Source: Legionella sp.
GTDB lineage: Bacteria > Pseudomonadota > Gammaproteobacteria > Legionellales > Legionellaceae
Assembly: GCA_004297865.1 (NCBI GenBank)
Contig: SCSO01000253.1
Span: 1-9,046, forward strand
Direction: 5' to 3'
Length of the DNA: 9,046 bases
Part shown: positions 1 to 6,356 of the stretch, one piece after another
How the letters are laid out: every line of letters starts with the position of its first letter
How positions within the stretch are numbered: position 1 is the stretch's first letter
Translations under genes and position numbers: made by a program
Notes under the pieces: generated by a model
Database searches by the model: none
Told to the model about the DNA's origin: nothing
Seen by the model: only the letters and a program-made list of their open reading frames with translations

Positions 1-296
1 TAGAAAAAATTATCAATATCTCTATATATATAATAGAAATAAGAACAACTTTTTCTACAATATTCTGCTTTCAAAAAATTGAAAAATATCCTGCAATAAG
101 CGGTTTTATTGAATAGTAAAAAATACTAATAACTTAATTATTATCAATGTGTTATGTTAAAAATTTTGTAAATATAGACATTTATTTTTTTAATTGATGG
201 TAATGTTCATCTTTTTGTTTATATTTACAAATTCGTATTTTTAGGTATTTAAAATCAATGGTTTATAAGGGTATATTTTGCTCACTTTCACAACTG
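1..296. other. AT-rich non-coding stretch left of the recombinase gene
   Basis: No reading frame of useful length with a credible start lies here on either strand. The sequence is strongly AT-rich, with an alternating TA run near positions 22-33 and many A and T tracts. No RNA gene, insertion-sequence end or long repeat was recognised. It is probably the intergenic region between the recombinase and whatever lies left of the window. The regulatory part next to the gene is listed separately. Confidence 0.6.
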
Positions 297-332
297 TGGC
301 TTTTGTTATCCGTTGAATTTTTAACAAAGCCA
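297..332. repeat. imperfect inverted repeat just upstream of the recombinase promoter
   Basis: TGGCTTTTGTTA (297-308) pairs with TAACAAAGCCA (322-332), giving an 11-bp stem with one bulged T and a 13-base loop. There is no T-run after it, so it is not a standard terminator. It abuts the -35 box at 333. It could be an upstream gene's attenuator, a regulator site, or an accessory subsite for the adjacent serine recombinase. The hairpin is seen directly; its role is inference. Confidence 0.5.
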
Positions 333-360
333 TTGATTGTAAGTTGCACACCTGTATAAT
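333..360 (+). promoter_or_regulatory. sigma70-like promoter for the serine recombinase
   Basis: A -35-like TTGATT (333-338) is separated by 16 bp from a perfect -10 TATAAT (355-360), 53 bases before the recombinase start codon. Transcription should begin near 366-368, inside the following inverted repeat (362-396), so a protein bound there would block it. Confidence 0.6.
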
Positions 361-361
361 T

Positions 362-396
362 GACTACATATTAAACGTTCGTCTTTTAATGTAGTC
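362..396. promoter_or_regulatory. inverted repeat over the predicted start site: operator or recombination site
   Basis: GACTACAT (362-369) and ATGTAGTC (389-396) are perfect 8-bp inverted arms around a 19-base AT-rich centre. The 35-bp span is close to the size of a resolvase-type dimer site, and it lies directly before a serine recombinase gene, over its predicted transcription start. In Tn3-family resolvase systems the recombinase binds inverted subsites in its own promoter and represses itself. That parallel is inference here. Confidence 0.5.
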
Positions 397-412
397 GACT
401 GGGATTTAGGTC

Positions 413-1075
413 ATGGCATACGGTAAATTTATCGCTTATCACAGGGTCAGCACACAGAAGCAGGGTTTGTCTGGGTTAGGTCTTGAAGCTCAAAAGCAAA
501 CTGTTTTAACTTACCTGAATGGCGGTAACTGGGAACTGGTTCAGGAATTTGTGGAGGTAGAAACGGGAAAGGGTGCTGACGCATTGGATCGCCGCCCACA
601 ATTGAAAGCCGCTATTGATGCTTGCAAGAAACAAAAGGCAACATTGATCATTGCCAAGTTGGATAGGTTAGCCAGAAACGTCCATTTTATTAGCGGGTTG
701 CTAGAAAGCGGGGTTGACTTTGTTTGTGCGGATATGCCGCAGGCCAACAAAGTCATGTTACAAATGTACTCAGTGATGGCTGAATGGGAACGGGATCAAA
801 TCAGCGCACGGACTAAATCGGCATTACAAGCGGCAAAAGCAAGAGGTGTTATTTTAGGTGCTGCTGGTGCTACCAACTTGAAACCCAACATTGAGGCACG
901 TCAAGAAGCTGCTGATGAATTTGCTAATAAGCTAAAAGGTATCATTGAAGGTATGAAGGCGCAGGGATTATCTCAACGCGCCATGTTGGAGGAATTAAAC
1001 GGCTTGGGTATCAAAACTGCTAAGGGCGGGGAATGGTCGCTGATTCAGTTGCAACGAGTCATGGCTCGGTTCTAA
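413..1075 (+). CDS. small serine recombinase (resolvase/invertase family)
   Basis: A site-specific recombinase that should cut DNA through a 5'-phosphoserine link. The 220 residues contain the N-terminal catalytic domain: the nucleophile is Ser13 in the segment YHRVSTQKQG with Arg11 beside it, and the second active-site motif LDRLARN covers residues 83-89 (Arg85, Arg88). The long E-helix follows at about 118-143 (MAEWERDQISARTKSAL). The C-terminal part, about 186-218 (GLSQRAMLEEL...WSLIQLQRVMAR), fits a helix-turn-helix DNA-binding domain. The length is normal for a small resolvase or invertase, and much shorter than large phage-type serine integrases. The ATG at 413 is the natural start: the protein begins just ahead of the catalytic motif, and GGGA at 401-404 can act as a ribosome binding site. 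It probably resolves, inverts or mobilises a local segment. The substrate site is unknown, though the repeats just upstream are candidates. Confidence 0.93.
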   Translation: MAYGKFIAYHRVSTQKQGLSGLGLEAQKQTVLTYLNGGNWELVQEFVEVETGKGADALDRRPQLKAAIDACKKQKATLIIAKLDRLARNVHFISGLLESGVDFVCADMPQANKVMLQMYSVMAEWERDQISARTKSALQAAKARGVILGAAGATNLKPNIEARQEAADEFANKLKGIIEGMKAQGLSQRAMLEELNGLGIKTAKGGEWSLIQLQRVMARF

Positions 1076-1088
1076 TCTTTGCCAGTGA

Positions 1089-1184
1089 AATTGTTCATTA
1101 GCAAATGCGCTTGAACTTGTAAAAGCTTTTGGATTAGAGGCAGGGCAGTCAATAACTGAAGGAAATTGTGTAGTAATTATTTTA
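1089..1184 (+). pseudogene. open, protein-like extension upstream of the 1185 ORF, without a start codon
   Basis: In the same frame as the next gene, 32 codons are open after a TGA at 1086-1088. They translate to plausible protein (for example NALELVKAFGLEAGQ), but contain no ATG, GTG or TTG start. This suggests the downstream ORF is the tail of a longer gene whose 5' end was lost, perhaps when the recombinase gene arrived. A chance open frame remains possible. Confidence 0.3.
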
Positions 1185-1490
1185 TTGAGTAAAATCACTA
1201 CAAAGAATTTAAAAACTTTAGAATTTAAAATGGTTACAAATGCTTATGATTTTTTAGTAACTATTTGTATTAAAAAGGGAAAAAACCATAATTCTAAATG
1301 GCGAGATACATTTGTTAAATATTTTGAAAGTTCTGGTGAAGTTTTTGAAGACCATGATGATTGCTTTCACTTGGCCTATTTAATAGACGATATGCTTAGC
1401 AATGAGGAAAATGATTTAACATTGAAAATGTCACAAGATAAATTTTACTCTGGAACAACATTACATTACCCTGAAGGTATAAGTTATTAA
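1185..1490 (+). CDS. hypothetical acidic protein, possibly 5'-truncated
   Basis: I do not recognise this 101-residue product. It has no signal peptide or membrane segment. The first part is lysine-rich, and the middle is acidic with an aromatic and His-containing patch (EVFEDHDDCFHLAYLIDDM, residues 52-70). The TTG at 1185 is the only bacterial start codon upstream of the internal ATG at 1230. Neither has a convincing ribosome binding site: the best purine run, GAAGGA at 1158-1163, is about 21 bases before the TTG. The frame stays open 32 codons further upstream. It ends 33 bases before the phosphatase start, on the same strand, so the two may be cotranscribed. Expression and the true start are uncertain. 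Confidence 0.5.
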   Translation: MSKITTKNLKTLEFKMVTNAYDFLVTICIKKGKNHNSKWRDTFVKYFESSGEVFEDHDDCFHLAYLIDDMLSNEENDLTLKMSQDKFYSGTTLHYPEGISY

Positions 1491-1523
1491 AAGACTATGC
1501 CAATATTAAATAGGTCGAGAAAT

Positions 1524-2486
1524 ATGAATTACGACATCATTGGCGACATTCACGGACAAGCAGAAAAACTTGCCAACCTATTAAAAAAAATGGGTTATTG
1601 CAAAAACAAGAATGGTGTCTGGAATCATTCTGAACGACAGGTTATTTTTTTGGGCGACTTCATTGATCGCGGCCAGCATCAATTGGCAACAATCAAAATT
1701 GCCCGCGACATGGTCGAAGCAGGAGCGGCTTTAGCCATATTAGGAAACCATGAACTCAATGCCATTGCATGGCATACGCCTCACCCAAAACGAAAAGGGG
1801 AATTTTTACGCCCACGACCTCCCCACCAATCAGGTGATAAAAACCGTCATCAGCATCAGGCTTTTCTAAACGAAGTTGAACACCTGCCACACACCCATAA
1901 AGACATCATCGACTGGTTTAAAACCCTACCGCTTTGGCTTGACCTGCCTGGGATTCGAGTGGTACACGCGTGTTGGCATCAGCAATACATGGATTTTCTA
2001 AAACCACATCTTGCTCCTGATGGCACAATTCCACAGGCATTGTTGCACGACGCAACCAATAAGCCAGACCCTTTGACAGAAGAAGACAAAGCCACCCCTT
2101 CCATATTTGAAGCGATAGAGACATTGTGTAAGGGCATGGAAATAGACTTACCCCCAGGGCACTCATTCGTTGACAAAGATGGTCACGAAAGATTTAACAC
2201 TCGTGTACGTTGGTGGGACAAATCAGCAATAACTTATCGTCAGGCTTCGCTTTTGCCCGACACAGACCTCCAAAAACTGCCTGACTTGACCATACCCGAA
2301 CAGGCTCGCCTAAATTTCCCAATCGATAAGCCAATATTTTTCGGCCATTACTGGATGACAGGTTCACCTTCTCTACTTTCCGAAAATGTTGCCTGTTTAG
2401 ATTACAGTGCAGGAAAAGGCGGTGATTTGGTCGCCTACCGTTGGGATGGCGAAGCAAAACTTGATAATTCCAAGTTTATTTTTTAG
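1524..2486 (+). CDS. PPP-type metallophosphatase (calcineurin-like phosphoesterase)
   Basis: A cytoplasmic two-metal phosphoesterase of 320 residues. The full set of PPP-family motifs is present: GDIHG (residues 7-11, metal ligands Asp8 and His10), GDFIDRG (44-50), GNHE (74-77), the His-containing VVHACWH (146-152) and FGHYW (273-277, His275). Relatives include ApaH (diadenosine tetraphosphate hydrolase) and bacterial PrpA/B-type protein phosphatases. At 320 residues, with a large insert between GNHE and the third histidine, it is longer than PrpA-type enzymes, so the substrate (phosphoprotein, Ap4A or other nucleotide) cannot be set from sequence. I prefer the start at 1524 to an in-frame ATG at 1497, because the fold begins at once with the strand MNYDIIGDIHG and AGG/GAGA at 1512-1520 gives a ribosome binding site. 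It converges on the XRE gene, with 25 bases between the two stop codons. Confidence 0.88.
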   Translation: MNYDIIGDIHGQAEKLANLLKKMGYCKNKNGVWNHSERQVIFLGDFIDRGQHQLATIKIARDMVEAGAALAILGNHELNAIAWHTPHPKRKGEFLRPRPPHQSGDKNRHQHQAFLNEVEHLPHTHKDIIDWFKTLPLWLDLPGIRVVHACWHQQYMDFLKPHLAPDGTIPQALLHDATNKPDPLTEEDKATPSIFEAIETLCKGMEIDLPPGHSFVDKDGHERFNTRVRWWDKSAITYRQASLLPDTDLQKLPDLTIPEQARLNFPIDKPIFFGHYWMTGSPSLLSENVACLDYSAGKGGDLVAYRWDGEAKLDNSKFIF

Positions 2487-2511
2487 TACGTCAGCGAAAA
2501 AGGGGAGTTAA

Positions 2512-2910
2512 TTAACGTTTTAAATTTTCAGTTTGTAATTCATTGATTTTTTTCAAATACTCAATTTCCTTTTTTTGCATTTCAATAATCAACTCTTGTT
2601 TTTCTAGTTCGCTCAGTAAACTTAGATGTTCTGGTGAACAGATGCCTATGATATATCGAAAATTCTGATGCTTTCCTAAATTCTTTTCAAAAGTAATATT
2701 TACCACGCGATTTTCTTCACAATCAATAAGCTCTGATAATTCAACCTCAAGCACTTCACACATCTTTTTTAGCTTTGGAATAGTGGGATGAGTTTCACCT
2801 CTTTCGATTGCCCCATAAGCGTTTGCTGTTATCTCTAGCTTTTCGGCTACTTCCTCTTGCGTCCAACCCTTTACATGGCGTGCTTGCCTAATTTTTTTGT
2901 GTATTGTCAT
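2512..2910 (-). CDS. XRE-family transcriptional regulator with C-terminal coiled coil
   Basis: A 132-residue DNA-binding protein. Residues 3-61 form a Cro/C1-type helix-turn-helix domain (IHKKIRQARHVKGWTQEEVA, then EITANAYGAIERGETHPTIP and a closing helix ending VELSELI). A linker follows, then a Glu/Lys/Leu-rich tail at about 97-130 (LLSELEKQELIIEMQKKEIE) that should form a coiled coil, probably for dimerisation. The start is placed at the ATG 2910-2908. A TTG 17 codons upstream would prepend a repeat-derived WYF...WYF segment and read through the putative operator. The ATG has no clear ribosome binding site, so translation may be weak or nearly leaderless. Two direct repeats next to the start suggest autoregulation. 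It is divergent from the 59-residue gene at 3028, a layout typical of a local repressor and its target. Confidence 0.9.
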   Translation of the reverse strand: MTIHKKIRQARHVKGWTQEEVAEKLEITANAYGAIERGETHPTIPKLKKMCEVLEVELSELIDCEENRVVNITFEKNLGKHQNFRYIIGICSPEHLSLLSELEKQELIIEMQKKEIEYLKKINELQTENLKR

Positions 2911-2940
2911 AAAATACCATTTTTTATTGGGAAAATACCA
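2911..2940. promoter_or_regulatory. pair of 9-bp direct repeats: likely XRE operator
   Basis: AAAATACCA occurs at 2911-2919 and again at 2932-2940, starts 21 bp apart, which is two helical turns and places both on the same DNA face. The first copy touches the regulator's start codon. Such spacing is typical for two repressor dimers or a cooperative site. Binding by the adjacent XRE protein is inference. Confidence 0.55.
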
Positions 2941-2952
2941 AGTTTTGCTTGA

Positions 2953-2981
2953 TTGTAGCAAGGTTTAGTAGCCTTTAGAAT
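2953..2981 (+). promoter_or_regulatory. possible promoter for the 59-residue gene
   Basis: TTGTAG (2953-2958), a 17-bp spacer and TAGAAT (2976-2981) form a moderate sigma70-like promoter on the plus strand, 46 bases before the ATG at 3028. The -35 is weak. It lies within about 15-40 bp of the direct repeats, so one regulator could control both divergent genes. Confidence 0.35.
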
Positions 2982-3027
2982 GTTTTTAGTTGCTATAAAC
3001 TGCCAAAACATTATCAAGAGAAATTTT

Positions 3028-3207
3028 ATGCCACAAGTCCATGTGAAAATTAAGCGCACAGATACTAAAACAAATAGCTCCAGTACTCAGACTGCTTCCG
3101 TTTATGTTCAGCAAAATCCACCTACAGAGTCAGCAGTGATAGCAAAATTAAAAGAACAATTCCCCAAAGGGAACGAGTTTGTAATTCTTGAAATGAAGGC
3201 GCAATAA
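3028..3207 (+). CDS. small protein of unknown function, divergent from the XRE regulator
   Basis: A 59-residue soluble protein that I do not recognise. The N-terminus is basic with alternating strand-like residues (MPQVHVKIKRTDTK). A Ser/Thr-rich loop follows (about 14-24), then YVQQNPPTESAVIAKLKEQF (helix-like from about 35) and a closing strand EFVILEMKAQ, suggesting a compact beta-alpha-beta unit. The frame extends to an ATG at 2980, but the start at 3028 has a good upstream purine run (AAGAGAAA, about 3016-3023). Its position opposite a regulator resembles a repressor-controlled small gene or a toxin-antitoxin arrangement, but no toxin or antitoxin family was recognised. Confidence 0.6.
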   Translation: MPQVHVKIKRTDTKTNSSSTQTASVYVQQNPPTESAVIAKLKEQFPKGNEFVILEMKAQ

Positions 3208-3494
3208 ACAAGATGGCCATGAAATAAATCATAGTTGTTCAAGGGAGTCGCTATTTTTGAGAAACCTTGTTTAGGGCATCCAAGCAGCCTAACAATCAGC
3301 AAAAATTACGTTACCACCAATGGACTTCGGTGACCCTCATTGTCCCAAATTCCGAAGGAATAACATTATGGTTGGTGTTGATTTTGGCAATTTTAATGAG
3401 TTATACGGTTTTTCGGATGAAAAACTGGTTTTGGTGATGAAGCAAATTACCGTAACAAAATAAAAAACATTACCTCAAACGATATGAACACAAT
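3208..3494 (+). other. intergenic stretch before the GmrSD-like gene
   Basis: Nearly 290 bases without a gene I can assign. It includes a short open frame (listed separately) and a weak CTTCGG/CCGAAG inverted repeat around 3323-3356. Just before the next gene, an ATG at 3484 opens a 4-codon frame whose TGA overlaps the next ATG (ATATGA at 3493-3498). This could couple translation into the nuclease gene or be chance. No clear promoter or terminator was seen. Confidence 0.4.
3368..3463 (+). CDS. doubtful mini-ORF (31 residues)
   Basis: An ATG at 3368 follows a good ribosome-binding-like GAAGGAA (3354-3360) and encodes MVGVDFGNFNELYGFSDEKL and 11 more residues. The same frame can start 16 codons earlier at 3320. 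No family is recognised. It may be a real small protein, a leader peptide for the nuclease gene, a fragment of a lost gene, or chance. Confidence 0.25.
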   Translation: MVGVDFGNFNELYGFSDEKLVLVMKQITVTK

Positions 3495-5255
3495 ATGAAA
3501 GCGGAAGCTGTAACATTACTTGATTTGCTAAGAAAATCAACCCAATTTGTCATTCCAGTTTATCAGCGTAATTACTCGTGGGAATCTAAGCAGTGCGAAA
3601 AATTATGGGCTGATATTATTAGAGCAGGTACAAATGAAAAAGTTAATGCACATTTTATTGGCGCAGTAACCTATATAGAACGTGACTTAACCGTTGTTAA
3701 TCAACAACCTTCTTTGGTTATTGATGGTCAGCAAAGATTAACTACCTGCACACTGCTTATTGCAGCTCTAGCGAATTATTTCGAAGAAAGTAAACATCCC
3801 GAATTATTAGGTGCTTTTTCCGCCAAGAAAATTCGTAACTACTACTTGATTAATCCCGATGAAGAGGATGACAGGCATTTTAAATTAATTTTATCCGAAG
3901 CGGACAAAAATACTTTGTTGGCAATTATACAAAAGGACTTACCAAGGCCAGATACTAGCAGTGAGCGAATTAATGAAAATTATAATTTCTTTCAGAAAGA
4001 AATATCATCTGCAAGTAACCAGCTTGAAGTCATTTGTCTAGGGTTAAGCAAGCTTAAAATTGTGGCTATTGCGCTAGAGCGTACACAAGATGATCCGCAG
4101 ATGATTTTTGAAAGTATGAACTCCACAGGCTTAAGACTTAAGCAATCTGATTTGATTCGCAACTACATCCTCATGGATTTGAATCCTAAAGAGCAAGCAG
4201 CTCTGTATAAGGACTATTGGCGACCAATGGAAGAGGGTTTTGGTCAAGAAGCCTACACAGAACATTTTGATTTTTTCGCACGCCATTATCTCGTTGTAAA
4301 AACGGAAAAAATTCCAAAAATGGATGAAATTTATGATGACTTCAAGGAATATGCTCGCGATAAAGATGTTAAAAAATTGGTTTCTGATTTAAAAACCTTT
4401 GCGAATTATTATTGCGTTATGGCACTAGATGCTGAAACGGATAAAAAACTGAAAAAAGCGTTTCAAGATTTGAAGGAACTCAAGGTCGATGTGGCTTATC
4501 CATTTCTATTGGATGCTTATGAACAATACGAACAAAATAAGCTAAGAGTCGATGAATTCGTTGAAATTGTGCGTTTAGTGGAAAGCTATGTCTTCCGAAG
4601 AGCTATCTGTGGTATACCGACCAATTCACTTAACAAGTTTTTTGCGGCATTCAGTAAATCGCTCGAAAATAGAGATCGTTATCTCGAAAGTGTCAAAACT
4701 GCTTTTTTAAAGGATGTTTTCGAATCAAGTTCGGAATCAGCTTCTTCTTATCGAGGCTTTCCTAATGATAAACAGTTTCAAAGTAGCTTAAAAACACGTG
4801 ATTTATATCATTCTCGCAATTGTAGCTATTTATTACGTCGATTAGAACATCATAAGTGCAAAGAGCCTGTGGCTATTAATAAAGATTACACGATAGAACA
4901 CGTTATGCCGCAGAATGAGAACCTATCTGAAGAATGGCAAACAGAACTAGGTTCAAATTGGAAACAGGTTCATCAAGGTTTGCTTCATACATTAGGCAAC
5001 CTTACTTTAACTGGATACAACCCAGAATACAGTAATGAATCGTTTCAGTTTAAGCAAAAAGAAGCTCGCGACAAACAAGGCAAAAAAATTAGTTTTGATA
5101 GCAGCCCCCTTAGACTTAATACATGGGAATTTGATATTGATAAACAAAAATTCTCCTTGGCAACTATTCCTACATGGAATGAAGCCGCTATTCAAGCAAG
5201 AGCAGAATCCTTAGCTTTAGCAGCCACCGAAATTTGGAGTATGCCCCATATTTAA
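3495..5255 (+). CDS. fused GmrSD-like type IV restriction protein (DUF262 + DUF1524)
   Basis: Probable modification-dependent, anti-phage endonuclease of 586 residues. The N-terminal DUF262 domain shows PVYQRNYSW (21-29), the signature IDGQQRLTT (76-84) and the later conserved block FESMNSTGLRLKQSDLIRN (205-223). In GmrS-type proteins this domain has a ParB/sulfiredoxin-like fold and works with NTP. The middle is helical. The C-terminal DUF1524 domain carries the HNH-type nuclease motif: TIEHVMPQ (466-473, His469), then LGNLTLTGYN (500-509, Asn502 and Asn509). Characterised GmrSD enzymes cut DNA with glucosylated hydroxymethylcytosine; many relatives are untested, so the exact target modification here is inference. 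Both halves look intact and the length suits a single-chain fusion of GmrS and GmrD. The start at 3495 is the first ATG before the domain; its ribosome binding site is poor. A stand-alone gene without a modification methylase fits a type IV system. Confidence 0.9.
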   Translation: MKAEAVTLLDLLRKSTQFVIPVYQRNYSWESKQCEKLWADIIRAGTNEKVNAHFIGAVTYIERDLTVVNQQPSLVIDGQQRLTTCTLLIAALANYFEESKHPELLGAFSAKKIRNYYLINPDEEDDRHFKLILSEADKNTLLAIIQKDLPRPDTSSERINENYNFFQKEISSASNQLEVICLGLSKLKIVAIALERTQDDPQMIFESMNSTGLRLKQSDLIRNYILMDLNPKEQAALYKDYWRPMEEGFGQEAYTEHFDFFARHYLVVKTEKIPKMDEIYDDFKEYARDKDVKKLVSDLKTFANYYCVMALDAETDKKLKKAFQDLKELKVDVAYPFLLDAYEQYEQNKLRVDEFVEIVRLVESYVFRRAICGIPTNSLNKFFAAFSKSLENRDRYLESVKTAFLKDVFESSSESASSYRGFPNDKQFQSSLKTRDLYHSRNCSYLLRRLEHHKCKEPVAINKDYTIEHVMPQNENLSEEWQTELGSNWKQVHQGLLHTLGNLTLTGYNPEYSNESFQFKQKEARDKQGKKISFDSSPLRLNTWEFDIDKQKFSLATIPTWNEAAIQARAESLALAATEIWSMPHI

Positions 5256-5358
5256 TATGTTAGAATGTTAAAAGTATTGTATCTCAAAAATGCAGACATA
5301 CCATTGTAACTTTTACGCTGAGTAATTACCGTTTTTTAAATCAACATTAAGAATAATT

Positions 5359-6309
5359 ATGAAAAAGCCACTCTTTATAAAATCCACCCCAATTTTCTGC
5401 ATCGCTCTATTGATGCCAATTTTAACAAGCAATTCCGCATTTGCTTTAGCGACTGATGGAAAAATGGTTAATCCGAAAATCAGCACAAAAAAAATTGTTC
5501 TGCAAGGCGGAAATAATTTGACAGCAAAATGGACAGTGCCTGCAATTTCAACTTATAAAGTTTGGATACAAATACCCAGTGGTAGCACTGCAAGCGATGT
5601 AATATATTACGTCTATCCTAAAGGTAATTCAGTAGCAAATAAAGCATGTTCGAGTTCTGATAGCACTTATCCTTGTTTTAAAGCTACAGTTAATCAGTTC
5701 GCAGCTAGTAGTAATGAATGGGTGCAGTTAACATTAAATAACGACGCCAATACCTCATGGGAATTTAGTAAATCTGGTTACGTTAGCGTTAAAGCCAACG
5801 GTATTAGCACCACTCAGCAATTTGGTGTTGCCCAAGTTAGTTTTGAAGATGCGTCGAATTCTTTAACCATTGGTCAAATTTATCAGGGTGGTATCATTAC
5901 TTATCTTGACAGCACAAATTTGCATGGCTTGATTGCTGCACCGCAAGATCAAAAAGATCAACAGCGATGGTACAATGGTTCTTTTATTACAACAGGTGCA
6001 ATAGGGAAAGCGATAGGCACAGGACAAGCTAATACAACTGCGATTGTTGAAGCTCAAGGTGCAGGTAATTATGCTGCAAAAGCATGTGATGATTTGGTTC
6101 TTGGTATTTATAGCGACTGGTATTTGCCATCGCTTTATGAATTAAATCAATTATTTTTTAATAAAATTATAATTGATCTTAATCATTGGAGTTCCACGGA
6201 AAATAGCAATTACAGCGCATTTCCCCAGGGGGGCAGCCCGATTTATCAGGATTCTTACCCCTACGATAAGAACTGGTTTTGGCCAGTACGCTGTATTAGA
6301 ACTTTTTAA
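5359..6309 (+). CDS. secreted DUF1566 (Lcl C-terminal-like) protein
   Basis: A 316-residue exported protein. Residues 1-29 are a clear Sec signal peptide: Lys2-Lys3, a hydrophobic core at about 11-23 and an AFA cleavage site before LATD. Residues about 40-160 look like a beta-rich N-terminal domain with a possible disulfide (Cys97 and Cys106). From about 171 the DUF1566 domain follows: IGQIYQGGIITYLD, then LHGLIAAPQDQ, AIGTGQANTTAIV, DWYLPSLYELNQLF (253-266), HWSST (276-280) and the characteristic end PVRCIRTF. Cys243 and Cys311 may pair. DUF1566 domains are C-type-lectin-like and occur in surface and binding proteins; no enzyme activity is implied. The last 40 residues are aromatic- and Asn/Ser/Gly-rich, and their DNA is visibly GC-richer than the rest of the gene. 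A weak AAGAA precedes the start. It converges on the amidohydrolase gene. Confidence 0.85.
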   Translation: MKKPLFIKSTPIFCIALLMPILTSNSAFALATDGKMVNPKISTKKIVLQGGNNLTAKWTVPAISTYKVWIQIPSGSTASDVIYYVYPKGNSVANKACSSSDSTYPCFKATVNQFAASSNEWVQLTLNNDANTSWEFSKSGYVSVKANGISTTQQFGVAQVSFEDASNSLTIGQIYQGGIITYLDSTNLHGLIAAPQDQKDQQRWYNGSFITTGAIGKAIGTGQANTTAIVEAQGAGNYAAKACDDLVLGIYSDWYLPSLYELNQLFFNKIIIDLNHWSSTENSNYSAFPQGGSPIYQDSYPYDKNWFWPVRCIRTF

Positions 6310-6356
6310 CACTTAAATGATCTTCTTAACTCATTGTAATTAATACCAATCTGTTT

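Noticed and set aside
2911..2961. XRE regulator starting at TTG 2961
   Set aside because: The extra 17 residues come from translating the direct-repeat operator; the ATG at 2910 begins directly before the helix-turn-helix domain.
3287..3293. GCCTAAC resembling an integron attC core
   Set aside because: No partner GTTRRRY core and no long imperfect palindrome follow within the usual attC length.
5359..6309. A diversity-generating retroelement in the window
   Set aside because: Only the target-like protein domain is present; there is no reverse transcriptase and no second copy of the C-terminal coding region here.
6310..6356. Bidirectional terminator between the convergent genes
   Set aside because: The 47-base gap is AT-rich but has no convincing stem followed by a T-run on either strand.
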